From the NCBI GenBank assembly GCA_023700925.1, contig JAMPXZ010000006.1, positions 1-36,717 of the forward strand: a stretch of 36,717 nucleotides of DNA, written 5' to 3'. Under the pieces are notes generated by a model that was given only the letters and a program-made list of their open reading frames with translations, was not told where the DNA came from and ran no database searches. This document shows positions 27,366-36,717 of this stretch, in pieces. Each line of letters begins with the position of its first letter. The first letter of the stretch is position 1. This DNA is from Oligoflexia bacterium (GTDB taxonomy: Bacteria; Bdellovibrionota; UBA1018). A program made the position numbers and the translations under genes.

Positions 27366-28703
27366 ATGATTTTCACCGATCGCAAGGAAGCAGGAAAGCG
27401 GCTCGCCGCCAGACTCAAGGAAGTGGGCCTCACCAAGCCGGTCATCATCGGGCTGCCGCGCGGGGGCTTGCCGGTCGCCTTCGAGGTCGCACGCGAGCTC
27501 GATGCACCGCTGGACATCGTGGTCGTCCGCAAGGTCGGCCACCCGCTGCAGCCGGAGTACGGAATCGGCGCCGTAACGGAGGACGACTTCTACTGGATCG
27601 ATCCCAAGGCGGTAACCGCCTCCGAATTCGATGCACAGACGCTCGAGAAGCTCCTGATTCAGGAAGCGCGGGAAGTGCGCAGCCGGGTCGAGGCTTACCG
27701 AGGAGATCGGCCGCCCTACCCGCTCGAGGGCCGGACGGCGGTGCTCGTCGATGACGGCCTCGCCACGGGCGTGAGCGCCCGGGCCGCGGCTCATCTTCTT
27801 CGAGGCCGCGGCGCCACACGGGTGATCCTGGCGGTACCCGTGGCGGCGGCGTCTTCGGCCGAGAGCCTTCTTGCCGAAAACGTCGTCGATGACCTGGTCG
27901 CCCTGTCCCTGCCCGAGGAGTTTTATGCTGTCGGCCAGTGGTACGAGGATTTCAACCAGGTGACGGATCAGGAGGCGCTCGGGTATCTGGCGCGGTCCGA
28001 AGAGGATGAGCGCAGGCGGCGGGAGAAGTCGGCGCCGACTCCGCGCAGCCTCGAGGTGATCGTTCCCTTGGGCCGCGGCGGACTGCCAGGCACCCTTTCC
28101 CTCCCCGCCGGACAGCCGAGCGGAGTCGTGGTCTTCGCGCATGGGAGCGGGAGCAGCCGGTTGAGCCCGCGCAATCGCGAAGTGGCCGACTCCCTGGTGC
28201 GGGCGGGAATCGCGACCTTCCTTTTTGATCTGTTGACCGAGGACGAGAGCGAATCGCGGGAAAACGTTTTTGACGTCCCGCTCCTCGGCCAGCGACTGAT
28301 CACGGCGACTGATTTTCTGATTGGCCGGGAGGAGCTGGCGAACCTGCCGCTCGGTTACTTCGGAGCGAGCACGGGGGTCGCCGCGGCGCTTTGGGCGGCG
28401 GCTGAAGCCCCGGCGCGGGTAGCCGCGATTCTCGGGCGCGGCGGGCGCCCGGATCTGGCCGAAGACCGCCTTCGAGAGGTCGGCGCGCCCGTGCTGCTGA
28501 TCGTGGGAAGCCGTGATCCGACGGTTCTCAGTCTCAATCAGGAAGCCTTGCGGGAGTTGCCGCACGCTGACCTGTCCGTCATTAGGGGCGCCACGCACCT
28601 CTTTGAGGAGCCGGGGGCGCTCGAGGAGGTCTCGCGTCAGGCGATCGACTGGTTCTCGCGGCACTTCGAAGCCGAGCGCCGCGGTACGCGAATCGCTGCC
28701 TGA
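27366..28703 (+). CDS. phosphoribosyltransferase - dienelactone hydrolase-like fusion
   Basis: PRTase [13 protein letters not shown] and [12 protein letters not shown]; hydrolase [32 protein letters not shown]. Confidence 0.9.
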   Translation: MIFTDRKEAGKRLAARLKEVGLTKPVIIGLPRGGLPVAFEVARELDAPLDIVVVRKVGHPLQPEYGIGAVTEDDFYWIDPKAVTASEFDAQTLEKLLIQEAREVRSRVEAYRGDRPPYPLEGRTAVLVDDGLATGVSARAAAHLLRGRGATRVILAVPVAAASSAESLLAENVVDDLVALSLPEEFYAVGQWYEDFNQVTDQEALGYLARSEEDERRRREKSAPTPRSLEVIVPLGRGGLPGTLSLPAGQPSGVVVFAHGSGSSRLSPRNREVADSLVRAGIATFLFDLLTEDESESRENVFDVPLLGQRLITATDFLIGREELANLPLGYFGASTGVAAALWAAAEAPARVAAILGRGGRPDLAEDRLREVGAPVLLIVGSRDPTVLSLNQEALRELPHADLSVIRGATHLFEEPGALEEVSRQAIDWFSRHFEAERRGTRIAA

Positions 28704-28770
28704 GAACCGTCAATGGGCGCTCGCGAATCCCTGCTTGGAAGCGCATCGTGCAATTCTGTATAAAGGGCCC

Positions 28771-31023
28771 ATGAATTTCACCCAATGGAAGAGCTGGAAC
28801 ACCGGTCGCTGGAACACGGAAGTGAATGTCCGCGACTTCATTCAACAGAACCTCCTGCCTTACGATGGCGACGGGAGCTTCCTGGCCGGACCGACGGATC
28901 GCACGCGGCGCCTCTGGGCCAAGGTCACCGCGCTGACCGAAGAAGAGCGCCAGCGCGGCGGGGTCCTGGCCGCGGACACCGAGACGATCTCTTCCATCGT
29001 CTCCCACGGACCCGGTTATATCGATCGCGAGCTCGAAACCATCGTCGGGCTCCAAACCGACCAGCCGCTCAAGCGCGCCATCGTCGCGTATGGCGGAATC
29101 CGCCTGGTGAGCCAGGCCCTGAGCGCCTACGGCTACCGCCTGGACCCGAAGACCGAGGAGGTCTTTCAGAAATATCGCAAGACGCATAATGATGGCGTCT
29201 TCGGAGCCTACACTCCGGAGATGCTCGCGGCACGCAAGTCGGGCGTGATCACCGGCTTGCCGGACGCCTACGGGCGCGGCCGGATCATCGGCGATTATCG
29301 CCGAGTCGCGCTCTATGGCGTGGATCGCCTGATCGAGAAGAAGCGCCAGGACCTCGACCAGCTCGATCTGCCCGTACTCGACGACGATGCGATCCTGGCC
29401 CGCGAGGAGATCAGCGAGCAGATCCTCGCGCTCCAGGAGCTGAAGGAGATGGCCGCCGGCTACGGATACGACCTGAGCCTTCCCGCCAGGAACGGCCTTG
29501 AGGCCGTTCAATGGACCTACTTCGGTTACCTCGCCGCCGTGAAAGAGCAGAACGGCGCGGCAATGTCCCTCGGACGGGTAGCCACTTTCCTCGACATCTA
29601 CTTCGAACGGGACCTCAAGGAAGGCACCCTGACCGAAAGCGCCGTCCAGGAGATCATCGATCACTTCGTGATGAAGCTCCGGATGGTGCGATTCCTGCGG
29701 ACCCCGGACTACAACGACCTGTTCTCCGGCGACCCGACCTGGGTGACGGAGGCCCTGGGCGGCGTCGGCGAAGACGGGCGGCACCGGATATCGAAGACAA
29801 GCTACCGCTTTCTTCAGACGCTCTACAATCTGGGAGCGGCGCCGGAGCCGAATCTCACGGTCCTGTGGTCGGAGCGCCTGCCGGAGCCATTCAAACGCTT
29901 CTGCGCCCAGGTTTCGCGCGACACCAGCTCGATCCAGTATGAGAACGACGATCTGATGCGCCACTCCTTCGGCGACGACTACTCGATCGCGTGCTGCGTC
30001 TCAGCCATGAAGACCGGACGTCAGATGCAGTTTTTCGGCGCACGGGCCAACCTCGCCAAGGCGCTCCTCTATGCCATCAACGGTGGCAAGGACGAGCTGA
30101 GCGGCGAGCAGGTGGGGCCGGCGCTGGCTCCGGTCAGCGGCGACCTGCTGGAGTACGAGGACGTGCTCAACCGCTTCGACAACGTCATGGACTGGCTCGC
30201 GGCGCTCTACGTGAAAACGCTGAACGTCATTCACTTCATGCATGACCGCTACAGCTACGAGCGGATGGAGATGGCGCTTCACGACTCCGAGGTGGAACGC
30301 TTCCTGGCCTGCGGGATCGCGGGGCTTTCGATCGTCGCGGACTCGCTTTCGGCGATCCGCTATGCCAGGGTCCGGCCGGTTCGCGATGCTTCGGGTCTGG
30401 CCGTGGCCTACGAGCTCACGGGCGACTACCCGAAGTTCGGCAACAACGACGATCGGGCCGACCAGCTCGCGGTGGATATCGTCAAACGGTTCATGCGCAA
30501 GCTCAAGCGCCAGCGCACCTACCGCGACGCGATCCCGACGCTCTCGGTGCTCACGATCACCTCGAACGTGGTCTACGGCAAAAAGACGGGAGACACGCCG
30601 GACGGGCGCAAGAAGGGCGAGCCCTTCGCCCCGGGCGCCAACCCGATGCACGGACGCGACACCCACGGCGCGGTGGCGTCGATGGCCTCGGTGGCCAAGA
30701 TCCCTTACGCCTATGCGAAGGACGGGATCTCGTACACCTTCTCCATCGTGCCCAAGGCCCTCGGCAAGACTCCCGACGATCAGATCCACAACCTCGTCGG
30801 CCTGCTCGACGGCTATTTCCACGAAGGTGGCCATCACATCAACGTCAACGTACTGGATCGCGAAACGCTCCTGCATGCCATGGAGCACCCGGAAGAACAT
30901 CCGCAGCTCACCATCCGGGTCTCCGGCTACGCGGTGAACTTCATCAAGCTGACGCGGGAGCAGCAGCTGGATGTCATTCAGCGCACTTTCCACGGGGACG
31001 CACTTCATGGGAACACGGCCTGA
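28771..31023 (+). CDS. pflB: formate C-acetyltransferase (pyruvate formate-lyase)
   Basis: Catalytic Cys pair [11 protein letters not shown]; glycyl-radical motif [13 protein letters not shown] near the C-terminus. Confidence 0.96.
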   Translation: MNFTQWKSWNTGRWNTEVNVRDFIQQNLLPYDGDGSFLAGPTDRTRRLWAKVTALTEEERQRGGVLAADTETISSIVSHGPGYIDRELETIVGLQTDQPLKRAIVAYGGIRLVSQALSAYGYRLDPKTEEVFQKYRKTHNDGVFGAYTPEMLAARKSGVITGLPDAYGRGRIIGDYRRVALYGVDRLIEKKRQDLDQLDLPVLDDDAILAREEISEQILALQELKEMAAGYGYDLSLPARNGLEAVQWTYFGYLAAVKEQNGAAMSLGRVATFLDIYFERDLKEGTLTESAVQEIIDHFVMKLRMVRFLRTPDYNDLFSGDPTWVTEALGGVGEDGRHRISKTSYRFLQTLYNLGAAPEPNLTVLWSERLPEPFKRFCAQVSRDTSSIQYENDDLMRHSFGDDYSIACCVSAMKTGRQMQFFGARANLAKALLYAINGGKDELSGEQVGPALAPVSGDLLEYEDVLNRFDNVMDWLAALYVKTLNVIHFMHDRYSYERMEMALHDSEVERFLACGIAGLSIVADSLSAIRYARVRPVRDASGLAVAYELTGDYPKFGNNDDRADQLAVDIVKRFMRKLKRQRTYRDAIPTLSVLTITSNVVYGKKTGDTPDGRKKGEPFAPGANPMHGRDTHGAVASMASVAKIPYAYAKDGISYTFSIVPKALGKTPDDQIHNLVGLLDGYFHEGGHHINVNVLDRETLLHAMEHPEEHPQLTIRVSGYAVNFIKLTREQQLDVIQRTFHGDALHGNTA

Positions 31024-31759
31024 GGAGAGGGCGGCCAAGGGGCGCCTCCACTCGATAGAGACCTGCGGCACGGTCGACGGACCCGGAGTACGCTTCGTGG
31101 TCTTCCTTCAAGGGTGCGCCCTCCGCTGCCTCTACTGCCACAATCCCGACAGCCGCGATCCGCGCGGCGGGCGCCCCGTCACGCCCGAGGAGCTGCTCGC
31201 GCAGGCGAACAAATACCGCTCTTTCATGGCGAAATCGGGCGGAGGCGTGACGGTGACCGGCGGAGAGCCCCTGCTGCAGCCCGAGTTCGTCGCCCGCTTC
31301 CTGAACCTGTGCAAGGCGGAAGGCCTGCACACCGCCCTGGATACTTCGGGGTTCTGCGAGCTGGAACGCGCGAAGCCGGCGCTCGAGGCGGCCGACCTCG
31401 TGCTTCTGGATATCAAGTCGATGGATGCCGAGACTCATCGGCGGGTCACGGGCGTTCCCCGCGACTCGACGCTCGCGATCGCGCGCTACCTGCATGAGAT
31501 CGGTAAGCGCACCTGGATCCGCTTCGTGCTCGTTCCCGGCCTGACCGACGCGCCGGCCAACGTCACCGCGCTCGCCGAATTCGTCTCAGGCTTCAACAAC
31601 ATCGAAAAGGTCCAGCTCCTCCCCTTTCACAAGATGGGCGAAAAGAAGTGGGAAAAGCTCGGACTGCGCTACGAGCTGGGCTCGACCCGACCCCCTTCTC
31701 CCATCGAGCTCGAGAGAGCGGCGGCCGCGTTTCGGAGCCGCGGCGTCATCGTCGAGTAA
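31007..31759 (+). CDS. pflA: pyruvate formate-lyase activating enzyme (radical SAM)
   Basis: [13 protein letters not shown] (CxxxCxxC), [14 protein letters not shown]; overlaps the 3' end of pflB. Confidence 0.96.
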   Translation: MGTRPEERAAKGRLHSIETCGTVDGPGVRFVVFLQGCALRCLYCHNPDSRDPRGGRPVTPEELLAQANKYRSFMAKSGGGVTVTGGEPLLQPEFVARFLNLCKAEGLHTALDTSGFCELERAKPALEAADLVLLDIKSMDAETHRRVTGVPRDSTLAIARYLHEIGKRTWIRFVLVPGLTDAPANVTALAEFVSGFNNIEKVQLLPFHKMGEKKWEKLGLRYELGSTRPPSPIELERAAAAFRSRGVIVE

Positions 31760-31774
31760 GCGACGGCGGGCACC

Positions 31775-32011
31775 TCAGCCTTTCGTCCGCTGGCGGCGAG
31801 GTTTCTCTTTTTCCATCGACGCGTAATGCCCCTCCCCACGGACGTTATGATCCGTCATGCGGGCGACCGTGAGGGGGTCAACGGATTTTTCGTCGACATT
31901 CAACGGGCGCTCCCAGGTACCTTTCCACGCATGGCCTCCGGTGGGCGGCTTGCCGCTGATTAGGCCGGCTTTCACGCGGGCTACTTTTTTCTTGAACCAG
32001 TTTCTGAGCAT
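31775..32011 (-). CDS. small hypothetical protein
   Basis: 78-aa ORF, basic; convergent with pflA; no motif. Confidence 0.45.
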   Translation of the reverse strand: MLRNWFKKKVARVKAGLISGKPPTGGHAWKGTWERPLNVDEKSVDPLTVARMTDHNVRGEGHYASMEKEKPRRQRTKG

Positions 32012-32089
32012 TTGAATCGCTCCTTGCGTTCGTTCACCTGCCTACTTCCGTGCATTTTTCGGGGAAGCAAGGCGAACAGCGAGGAGCGC

Positions 32090-32527
32090 TCAGCTCGGGA
32101 AGAGCGTGCGTTCGGCTTCTTCCGGAGACAGGCGCCCATCGGCAACCGCCTGGAGAAGCGTCAGCCTCGCCTGCCGAATATCCCTATCGGCGGCCGGGGT
32201 CGCGGCGATGCCCGCCGCCTCGGGTGGCGTAGCAGTCTCAGTGGAAGCGACGGGCGAAGCGGACGTCGCGATCGACGCCTCCGCCGCCGCCTGCTTGGCC
32301 AGAATCGCCATGAGCCGCTCGCGAAAGCCGGGAGGGAGGCTTTTTTCGAAATCCTCCAGCTCGCGCCGCACGTCAAAGCCCGCCATCATGTTGTGCATCA
32401 GTGCCTGCATCTGGTTGAGCTTCTCGGGCGGAAGCTCGCGGATGAGCTGGGAGAGTTCCAGCAGGAGCTTCGGGTCCATCTTGCTGGGGTCGAACGAGGG
32501 AAGACCAAACGGGGAATTTGCGTTCAT
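32090..32527 (-). CDS. hypothetical protein, helical
   Basis: MNANSPFGLPSFDPSKMDPKLLLELSQLIRELPPEKLNQMQALMHNMMAGFD..., C-terminal short helical repeat (VADGRLSPEEAERTLF). Confidence 0.6.
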   Translation of the reverse strand: MNANSPFGLPSFDPSKMDPKLLLELSQLIRELPPEKLNQMQALMHNMMAGFDVRRELEDFEKSLPPGFRERLMAILAKQAAAEASIATSASPVASTETATPPEAAGIAATPAADRDIRQARLTLLQAVADGRLSPEEAERTLFPS

Positions 32528-32622
32528 ATCGGCGGCGATCATGAACCGGCGAAGGGGTCTGAGGCAAGAATGAAATAGCCGGACGCTCGCGGACGGCCGC
32601 TCAATTGCAGGTGTTCGCTTCC

Positions 32623-33285
32623 ATGCGCACCCTCGCTCTGGCAACCGACTACGACGGGACGCTCGCCGGCCCGGGAGGCCGCGTCACCGAGACGACGCTC
32701 CAGGCGCTCCGCCGCTTCAAAGAATCCGGCAAAAAGCTGATTCTGGTGACGGGACGGGAAATCGGGGAGCTGCTCGAGGTCTTTCCGGCCGTGAAGGTGT
32801 TCGACCGCGTCGTGGCCGAAAACGGCGCCCTGATCCACGAACCTGCCTCCGGCCGGGAAAGGCTCATCGCGCCGCCCGCCGACCCCCATCTCGTGCGGAG
32901 GCTCCGAGCCGAGGGGATCGAGCCGCTTTCGCAGGGGCACTGTGTGATCGCAACGCGCGAGCCGAACGAGGTGGCGGTCCTGAAGGCCATTCATGAGCTG
33001 GGGCTGGAGCTCCAGGTGATTTTCAACAAAGGCGCGGTAATGGTGCTTCCCTCGGGAATCAACAAGGCCACGGGCCTGATCGCGGCGCTCGACGAGCTCG
33101 GGATCGATCCCGGCGACGTCGCCGCCGTGGGTGACGGCGAGAACGACAACGCCCTGCTCGAAACCTGCGGTTACGCGGTCGCGGTGAGCACAGCCCTGCC
33201 CTCCCTCAGGGAAAAAGCCGATCTGGTGACCCGGGGCGGAGAGGGCGCCGGAGTCGTGGAGCTGATCGAGGCTCTCCTGTCCTAA
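32623..33285 (+). CDS. HAD-superfamily hydrolase (Cof/sugar-phosphatase type)
   Basis: LATDYDGTLAG, LVTGRE, INKATGL, VGDGENDNALLETCGYAVAV. Confidence 0.9.
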   Translation: MRTLALATDYDGTLAGPGGRVTETTLQALRRFKESGKKLILVTGREIGELLEVFPAVKVFDRVVAENGALIHEPASGRERLIAPPADPHLVRRLRAEGIEPLSQGHCVIATREPNEVAVLKAIHELGLELQVIFNKGAVMVLPSGINKATGLIAALDELGIDPGDVAAVGDGENDNALLETCGYAVAVSTALPSLREKADLVTRGGEGAGVVELIEALLS

Positions 33286-33332
33286 CCGATCATCCTGTGC
33301 TAGGGTGCGGCACTGCGAATCGAGAACGCAGG

Positions 33333-35864
33333 ATGACCTCGCCCGTCCCCCAAAAATCGCCGCAAAGTCCGCTGACGCGAATCAAAAACTGGCTCGTGAT
33401 GCCGGGCACCCGTTTCTCCGATTTCATCCTGCCTTTCAGCATCCTCATCCTTACCCTGACGATCTCGCTGGCCGCCCTCCGGATCTTCCGTGACCAGGAG
33501 CTGAGCTCCTCGCTGATCGATATCGCGGGACGCCAGCGCATGCTGCTGCAACGGCACTCGCGCGAGATCGAGTTCGGGATCCCCGGCGAGGAGCGCGCCT
33601 GGGGGACGCTGCAGGAGCTTTCGGAGGCCGCCAGCACTCTGCGGCACGGGGGCCAGCTCAAGTTCAGTGACGATCCGCCCTTGGTCATCCGGGTCACCCC
33701 CGCCTCGGACCCGCAGATCCAGGCGAAGCTCGAGGAGCAGATCCGGATCCTCGCTGACCTCGAGCGCCTGTCAGGCAAGCCTTTCGGCAGCCAAGGCTTC
33801 GTGCTGATGGAAAGAGCGATCCAAAACGCGAATGAGACCACCCATCTCTTCGTCGAGGCTTCGCAGGAACGCAGCCGCAAGCTGCTCCTCGCCGTGATGG
33901 GCCTCACCCTCGCGCTCGGGAGCCTCGGCATGTGGCTCAACCGCCTGATCGTCGAGCGCGGCATCCGGATGCAGCAGCTCCTGGCCGCGAAGGAAACCGC
34001 GGTACGGGCGTCCGAGGCGAAAACCCAGTTCCTCGCGAACCTGAGTCACGAGATCCGCACCCCGCTCAATGCGATCATCGGGATGACGGATATCCTGCAC
34101 GAGACGAAGCTCAGCCGCGAGCAGACGCGCTTCGTCGATACGCTCCGCCGGGCCGGCGAAACCCTCCTCGCGCTGATCAACGACATCCTGGATCTTTCGA
34201 AGATCGAGTCGGGCCGCGCGGAGCTTCAAGCGGAGGAAGTCGAGCTCTCGGAGCTGATCGATCGGATCGGCGAAATCATGGCATTGAGGGCGCATCAGAA
34301 AGGCCTGGAGCTCACCTGCTACATCGCCCCCGACGTGCCCTCGCACGTTCTCACGGATTCCAACGGGCTTCGTCAGGTCCTGGTCAATCTTCTCGGCAAC
34401 GCCGTGAAGTTCACCGCGAGCGGTGAGATTTCGCTTCGGGTCGAGCGCGCCGGTGAGGACTCAGAGCCCACTCTCGTACGCTTCTCCGTTTCGGACACCG
34501 GGATCGGAATAGCGGAAAACCGGTTCGAAGCCATCTTCGAAAGCTTCTCGCAGGCGGACCCCTCCATCGCGATGAACTACGGAGGCACCGGTCTTGGACT
34601 GGCCATCAGCAAACGCATCGTCGAAGCCATGGACGGGAAGCTCACGGTTCAGAGCCGGCTGGGCGTGGGAAGCGTTTTTGAGTTCACCATCCCCCTTCAA
34701 CCCAATCCCAAAGCGCAAATTCCCGCGCTCCCCGAGGTCCCGACCGGGACCCGGCGCATCCTGGTGGTCGATGACAACGACACCAACCGCTTCATCGTCC
34801 GGCGCTATCTCGATGGCTCCGCCGCCACCGTCGTGGAAGCCCGGGACGGGAACGAAGCGCTGAAACTCCTGCGCGAAGCGAGCTCGCAGGCGCGGCCTTT
34901 TGACCTGATCCTCCTCGATTACCGCATGCCCGAGGTAAACGGCCTGGACGTGGCCGAGGCCATCCAGGCGGAACGGCTCGCTCGCGGCGCGATCGTGATG
35001 CTGCTGACCTCCGATGGCCGGCGCGTCGATCTTCCGAGGCTGTCCGAGCTCGGAATCTCCGAGTACCTCGTCAAACCCGTGCGCAAAACCGAGCTCCTGC
35101 GAGCATTGAGCGCCGCCTCCTCCGTCGCGGGAGCGGGCCCGCGTGGCACCGCTCATCCTCCCGCCGAAGGAGCCACGGCCCCCTCGCTTTCGGGCCGCAA
35201 GGTCCTGCTGGTCGACGATGTCGAGGACAACCGCTTCGTACTCGCCTCGTATCTGGCAAGCACGGGCGCCCTGACTGACGAAGCGCGAAGCGGTGAAGAG
35301 GCGATCACCAAGGCGCGGCAGACCCCCTTTGACCTGATCCTCATGGACATGCGAATGAATCCCATCGACGGTTACGCCGCGACTGAGGCTATCCGACGGG
35401 CCGAACTCGCGAAGGGGAGCGGACGTGCCACCATCATCGCGGTCACCGCGCACGCGCTCAAGGAAGACATCGAGCGCGCGCTCGCCGCCGGCTGCGATGC
35501 GCACCTGTTGAAGCCCGTCAGCCGGGCGAAGCTTTTCGAAACCCTTTCACGGCTGCTTCGTGTTCCCGAGTCCCCGATCCAGCTCGAGGTCGAGGATTTT
35601 GTTCGTCCCCGGCTCGCGGCTTACGTGAAGAACCGCATCTCGGACCTCGCCGTCCTCCGGGACGCCCTGACTGCAAAAGACTTCGCCCGGCTGATGACGA
35701 TCGGACACAACACGGCGGGAACGGCGGGAATCTACGGGATGACGGAGCTGACCGACCTCGCCGCCCAGCTGGAGCAAAGCGCCAAACGCGGCGACATCAC
35801 CGCCGTGGCCGCCCTCATCGAGCGGATGGAAGGTTACCTCACGCGCGTGACGGCGCTCGTTTAG
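33333..35864 (+). CDS. hybrid histidine kinase: PilJ/NarX-like sensor, HisKA, HATPase, two REC, HPt-like
   Basis: SSLIDIAGRQRMLLQRHS; NLSHEIRTPLNAIIG; GGTGLGLAISKRIVE; ILVVDDND...ILLDYRMP; VLLVDDVEDN...ILMDMRM; IGHNTAGTAGIYG. Confidence 0.93.
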   Translation: MTSPVPQKSPQSPLTRIKNWLVMPGTRFSDFILPFSILILTLTISLAALRIFRDQELSSSLIDIAGRQRMLLQRHSREIEFGIPGEERAWGTLQELSEAASTLRHGGQLKFSDDPPLVIRVTPASDPQIQAKLEEQIRILADLERLSGKPFGSQGFVLMERAIQNANETTHLFVEASQERSRKLLLAVMGLTLALGSLGMWLNRLIVERGIRMQQLLAAKETAVRASEAKTQFLANLSHEIRTPLNAIIGMTDILHETKLSREQTRFVDTLRRAGETLLALINDILDLSKIESGRAELQAEEVELSELIDRIGEIMALRAHQKGLELTCYIAPDVPSHVLTDSNGLRQVLVNLLGNAVKFTASGEISLRVERAGEDSEPTLVRFSVSDTGIGIAENRFEAIFESFSQADPSIAMNYGGTGLGLAISKRIVEAMDGKLTVQSRLGVGSVFEFTIPLQPNPKAQIPALPEVPTGTRRILVVDDNDTNRFIVRRYLDGSAATVVEARDGNEALKLLREASSQARPFDLILLDYRMPEVNGLDVAEAIQAERLARGAIVMLLTSDGRRVDLPRLSELGISEYLVKPVRKTELLRALSAASSVAGAGPRGTAHPPAEGATAPSLSGRKVLLVDDVEDNRFVLASYLASTGALTDEARSGEEAITKARQTPFDLILMDMRMNPIDGYAATEAIRRAELAKGSGRATIIAVTAHALKEDIERALAAGCDAHLLKPVSRAKLFETLSRLLRVPESPIQLEVEDFVRPRLAAYVKNRISDLAVLRDALTAKDFARLMTIGHNTAGTAGIYGMTELTDLAAQLEQSAKRGDITAVAALIERMEGYLTRVTALV

Positions 35865-36267
35865 CGCGGGTTGTTTAGCCTAGGGCTTGACCGGCAATCC
35901 GTGTGAGTTTGGGTTTCCGTTTCAGTTTCCGTACGGTTCAAGACGCCCGTAACTGGCCGGTTTTCCTGGGCGCGACACAGCGTGAACAGGATTGCGCCAA
36001 GGCGGTCCAATTTTGTAAGCAATTCGAGATTCTCGATTTTTTCAAGCTCGATGATCGCCTCGCATTCGCGGAGGCTTCCAAAAGAGCAATACCGTAAAAT
36101 CGCCGCTGTTCTTGAGGCCTTCTTTTTCCGGCCCCTTCGCCGTATTCAAGGCTACGCTGGAACTGGCGCGCAAAGAGCTGATCCTGAAGGAAACGTGAAA
36201 TCCTCAGGGTTTTGCAGGCCCAATGAAATTCCTTTGCCAACTGGAACGCCTTAAAATCACGAAGCAT
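35861..36267 (-). pseudogene. four-helix-bundle protein (23S rRNA intervening-sequence-protein-like), frame-disrupted
   Basis: Spliced across frames: MLRDFKAFQLAKEFHWACKTLRISRFLQDQL / LRASSSVALNTA / EGAGKRRPQEQRRFYGIAL / GSLRECEAIIELEKIENLELLTKLDRLGAILFTLCRAQEN. Confidence 0.75.
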
Positions 36268-36387
36268 GAGTGCGATCGAGGTTTCGGGTTCCTACAGAAA
36301 GCGGATTCAATCCGAGCGCCGCGCAGCGAGCCGAATGGGCATCTTGAACCGTACGGAAACTGAAACGGAAACCTCAAACTCACACGG
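35899..36387. mobile_element. putative IVS-like element bounded by ~50-bp inverted repeats
   Basis: Left arm 35899-35948, right arm 36337-36387; 49 of 51 aligned columns identical in inverted orientation. Confidence 0.65.
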
Positions 36388-36396
36388 ACCCGCAGT

Positions 36397-36717
36397 TTAG
36401 CCGGCCTGTTTTCCCGCAGCCGCAGTCTGCTCTCCCGAGAGCCCGAGCTCCGGCTCGAGCTGCTTGAGCAGCCCCTGATCCACACCCGCAATCTGCCCGA
36501 GCTCGGCCAGAGACCCGAACCGTCCACCGCGCTGGCTCCGCGCCTGAAGGATGTTCTGGGCCGCCTCCTGGGAGAAGCCGACCGCGATGAAGTCTTCCTT
36601 GTCCATGCGATTGACGTCCGCCCGTTCCTCGCAGATTTTGACCGTGGGCATCTGATTCTGGCTGACCACCGTGCGGGTAATCCGCTTCCGGACGGGTATC
36701 GTGGCCTGGCCTTGTGA
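36397..36717 (-). CDS. helix-hairpin-helix (ComEA-like) protein, truncated by window edge
   Basis: VNRMDKEDFIAVGFSQEAAQNILQARSQRGGRFGSLAELGQIAGVDQGLLKQLEPEL; frame open to the window end. Confidence 0.7.
   Translation of the reverse strand, partial: SQGQATIPVRKRITRTVVSQNQMPTVKICEERADVNRMDKEDFIAVGFSQEAAQNILQARSQRGGRFGSLAELGQIAGVDQGLLKQLEPELGLSGEQTAAAGKQAG

Noticed and set aside
26883-28664. 593-aa antisense ORF
   Set aside because: Opposite tolC and the PRTase fusion, both with clear motifs; low-complexity Arg/Gly/Leu composition.
28582-31071. Long antisense ORFs (460 and 356 aa) opposite pflB
   Set aside because: pflB is unambiguous on the plus strand; the antisense reading has no motifs.
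35899-36387. Diversity-generating retroelement (Avd-like four-helix bundle)
   Set aside because: No reverse transcriptase and no template/variable repeat pair seen; inverted rather than direct repeats.
1-36717. CRISPR array, rRNA, tRNA or intact prophage
   Set aside because: No regularly spaced repeats, no recognisable rRNA/tRNA sequence and no phage structural genes were seen by eye; tRNAscan, Rfam and CRISPR tools would settle this.

Overview
36.7-kb GC-rich bacterial chromosomal window, by overall character a proteobacterial or Bdellovibrionota-like Gram-negative (inference only). All calls come from reading the sequence and the supplied ORF track; no search was run. (A) 1-4.45 kb is a lower-GC, AT-patched accessory island. 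It holds small membrane proteins, two fragments resembling Rhs/polymorphic-toxin tips each followed by a membrane protein, a possible transposase remnant, a REP-like repeat, and a Fic gene next to a perfect 11-bp inverted-repeat operator candidate. (B) 4.5-20.9 kb is core-like: methyltransferase; an overlapping operon of exported phosphoesterases and predicted beta-barrels; CDGSH protein; sigma54 activator; YgbA-like protein; a frame-disrupted DUF6178 gene; a truncated-globin-like exported protein lacking the proximal His; an exported PD-(D/E)XK-like protein; a DehI-family gene overlapping an Asp-nucleophile hydrolase; rfbD/rfbC; SOD. (C) 20.9-36.7 kb has a large HExxH peptidase/beta-propeller/barrel protein, a sigma54-promoter candidate upstream of a small GW-motif exported protein, TolC, a PRTase-hydrolase fusion, pflB/pflA, a HAD hydrolase and a hybrid histidine kinase. 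It ends with a ~489-bp element: a decayed four-helix-bundle (23S rRNA intervening-sequence-protein-like) ORF between ~50-bp near-perfect inverted repeats. That element, which lies outside any rRNA, is the most unusual structure in the window. No rRNA, tRNA or CRISPR array was recognised.
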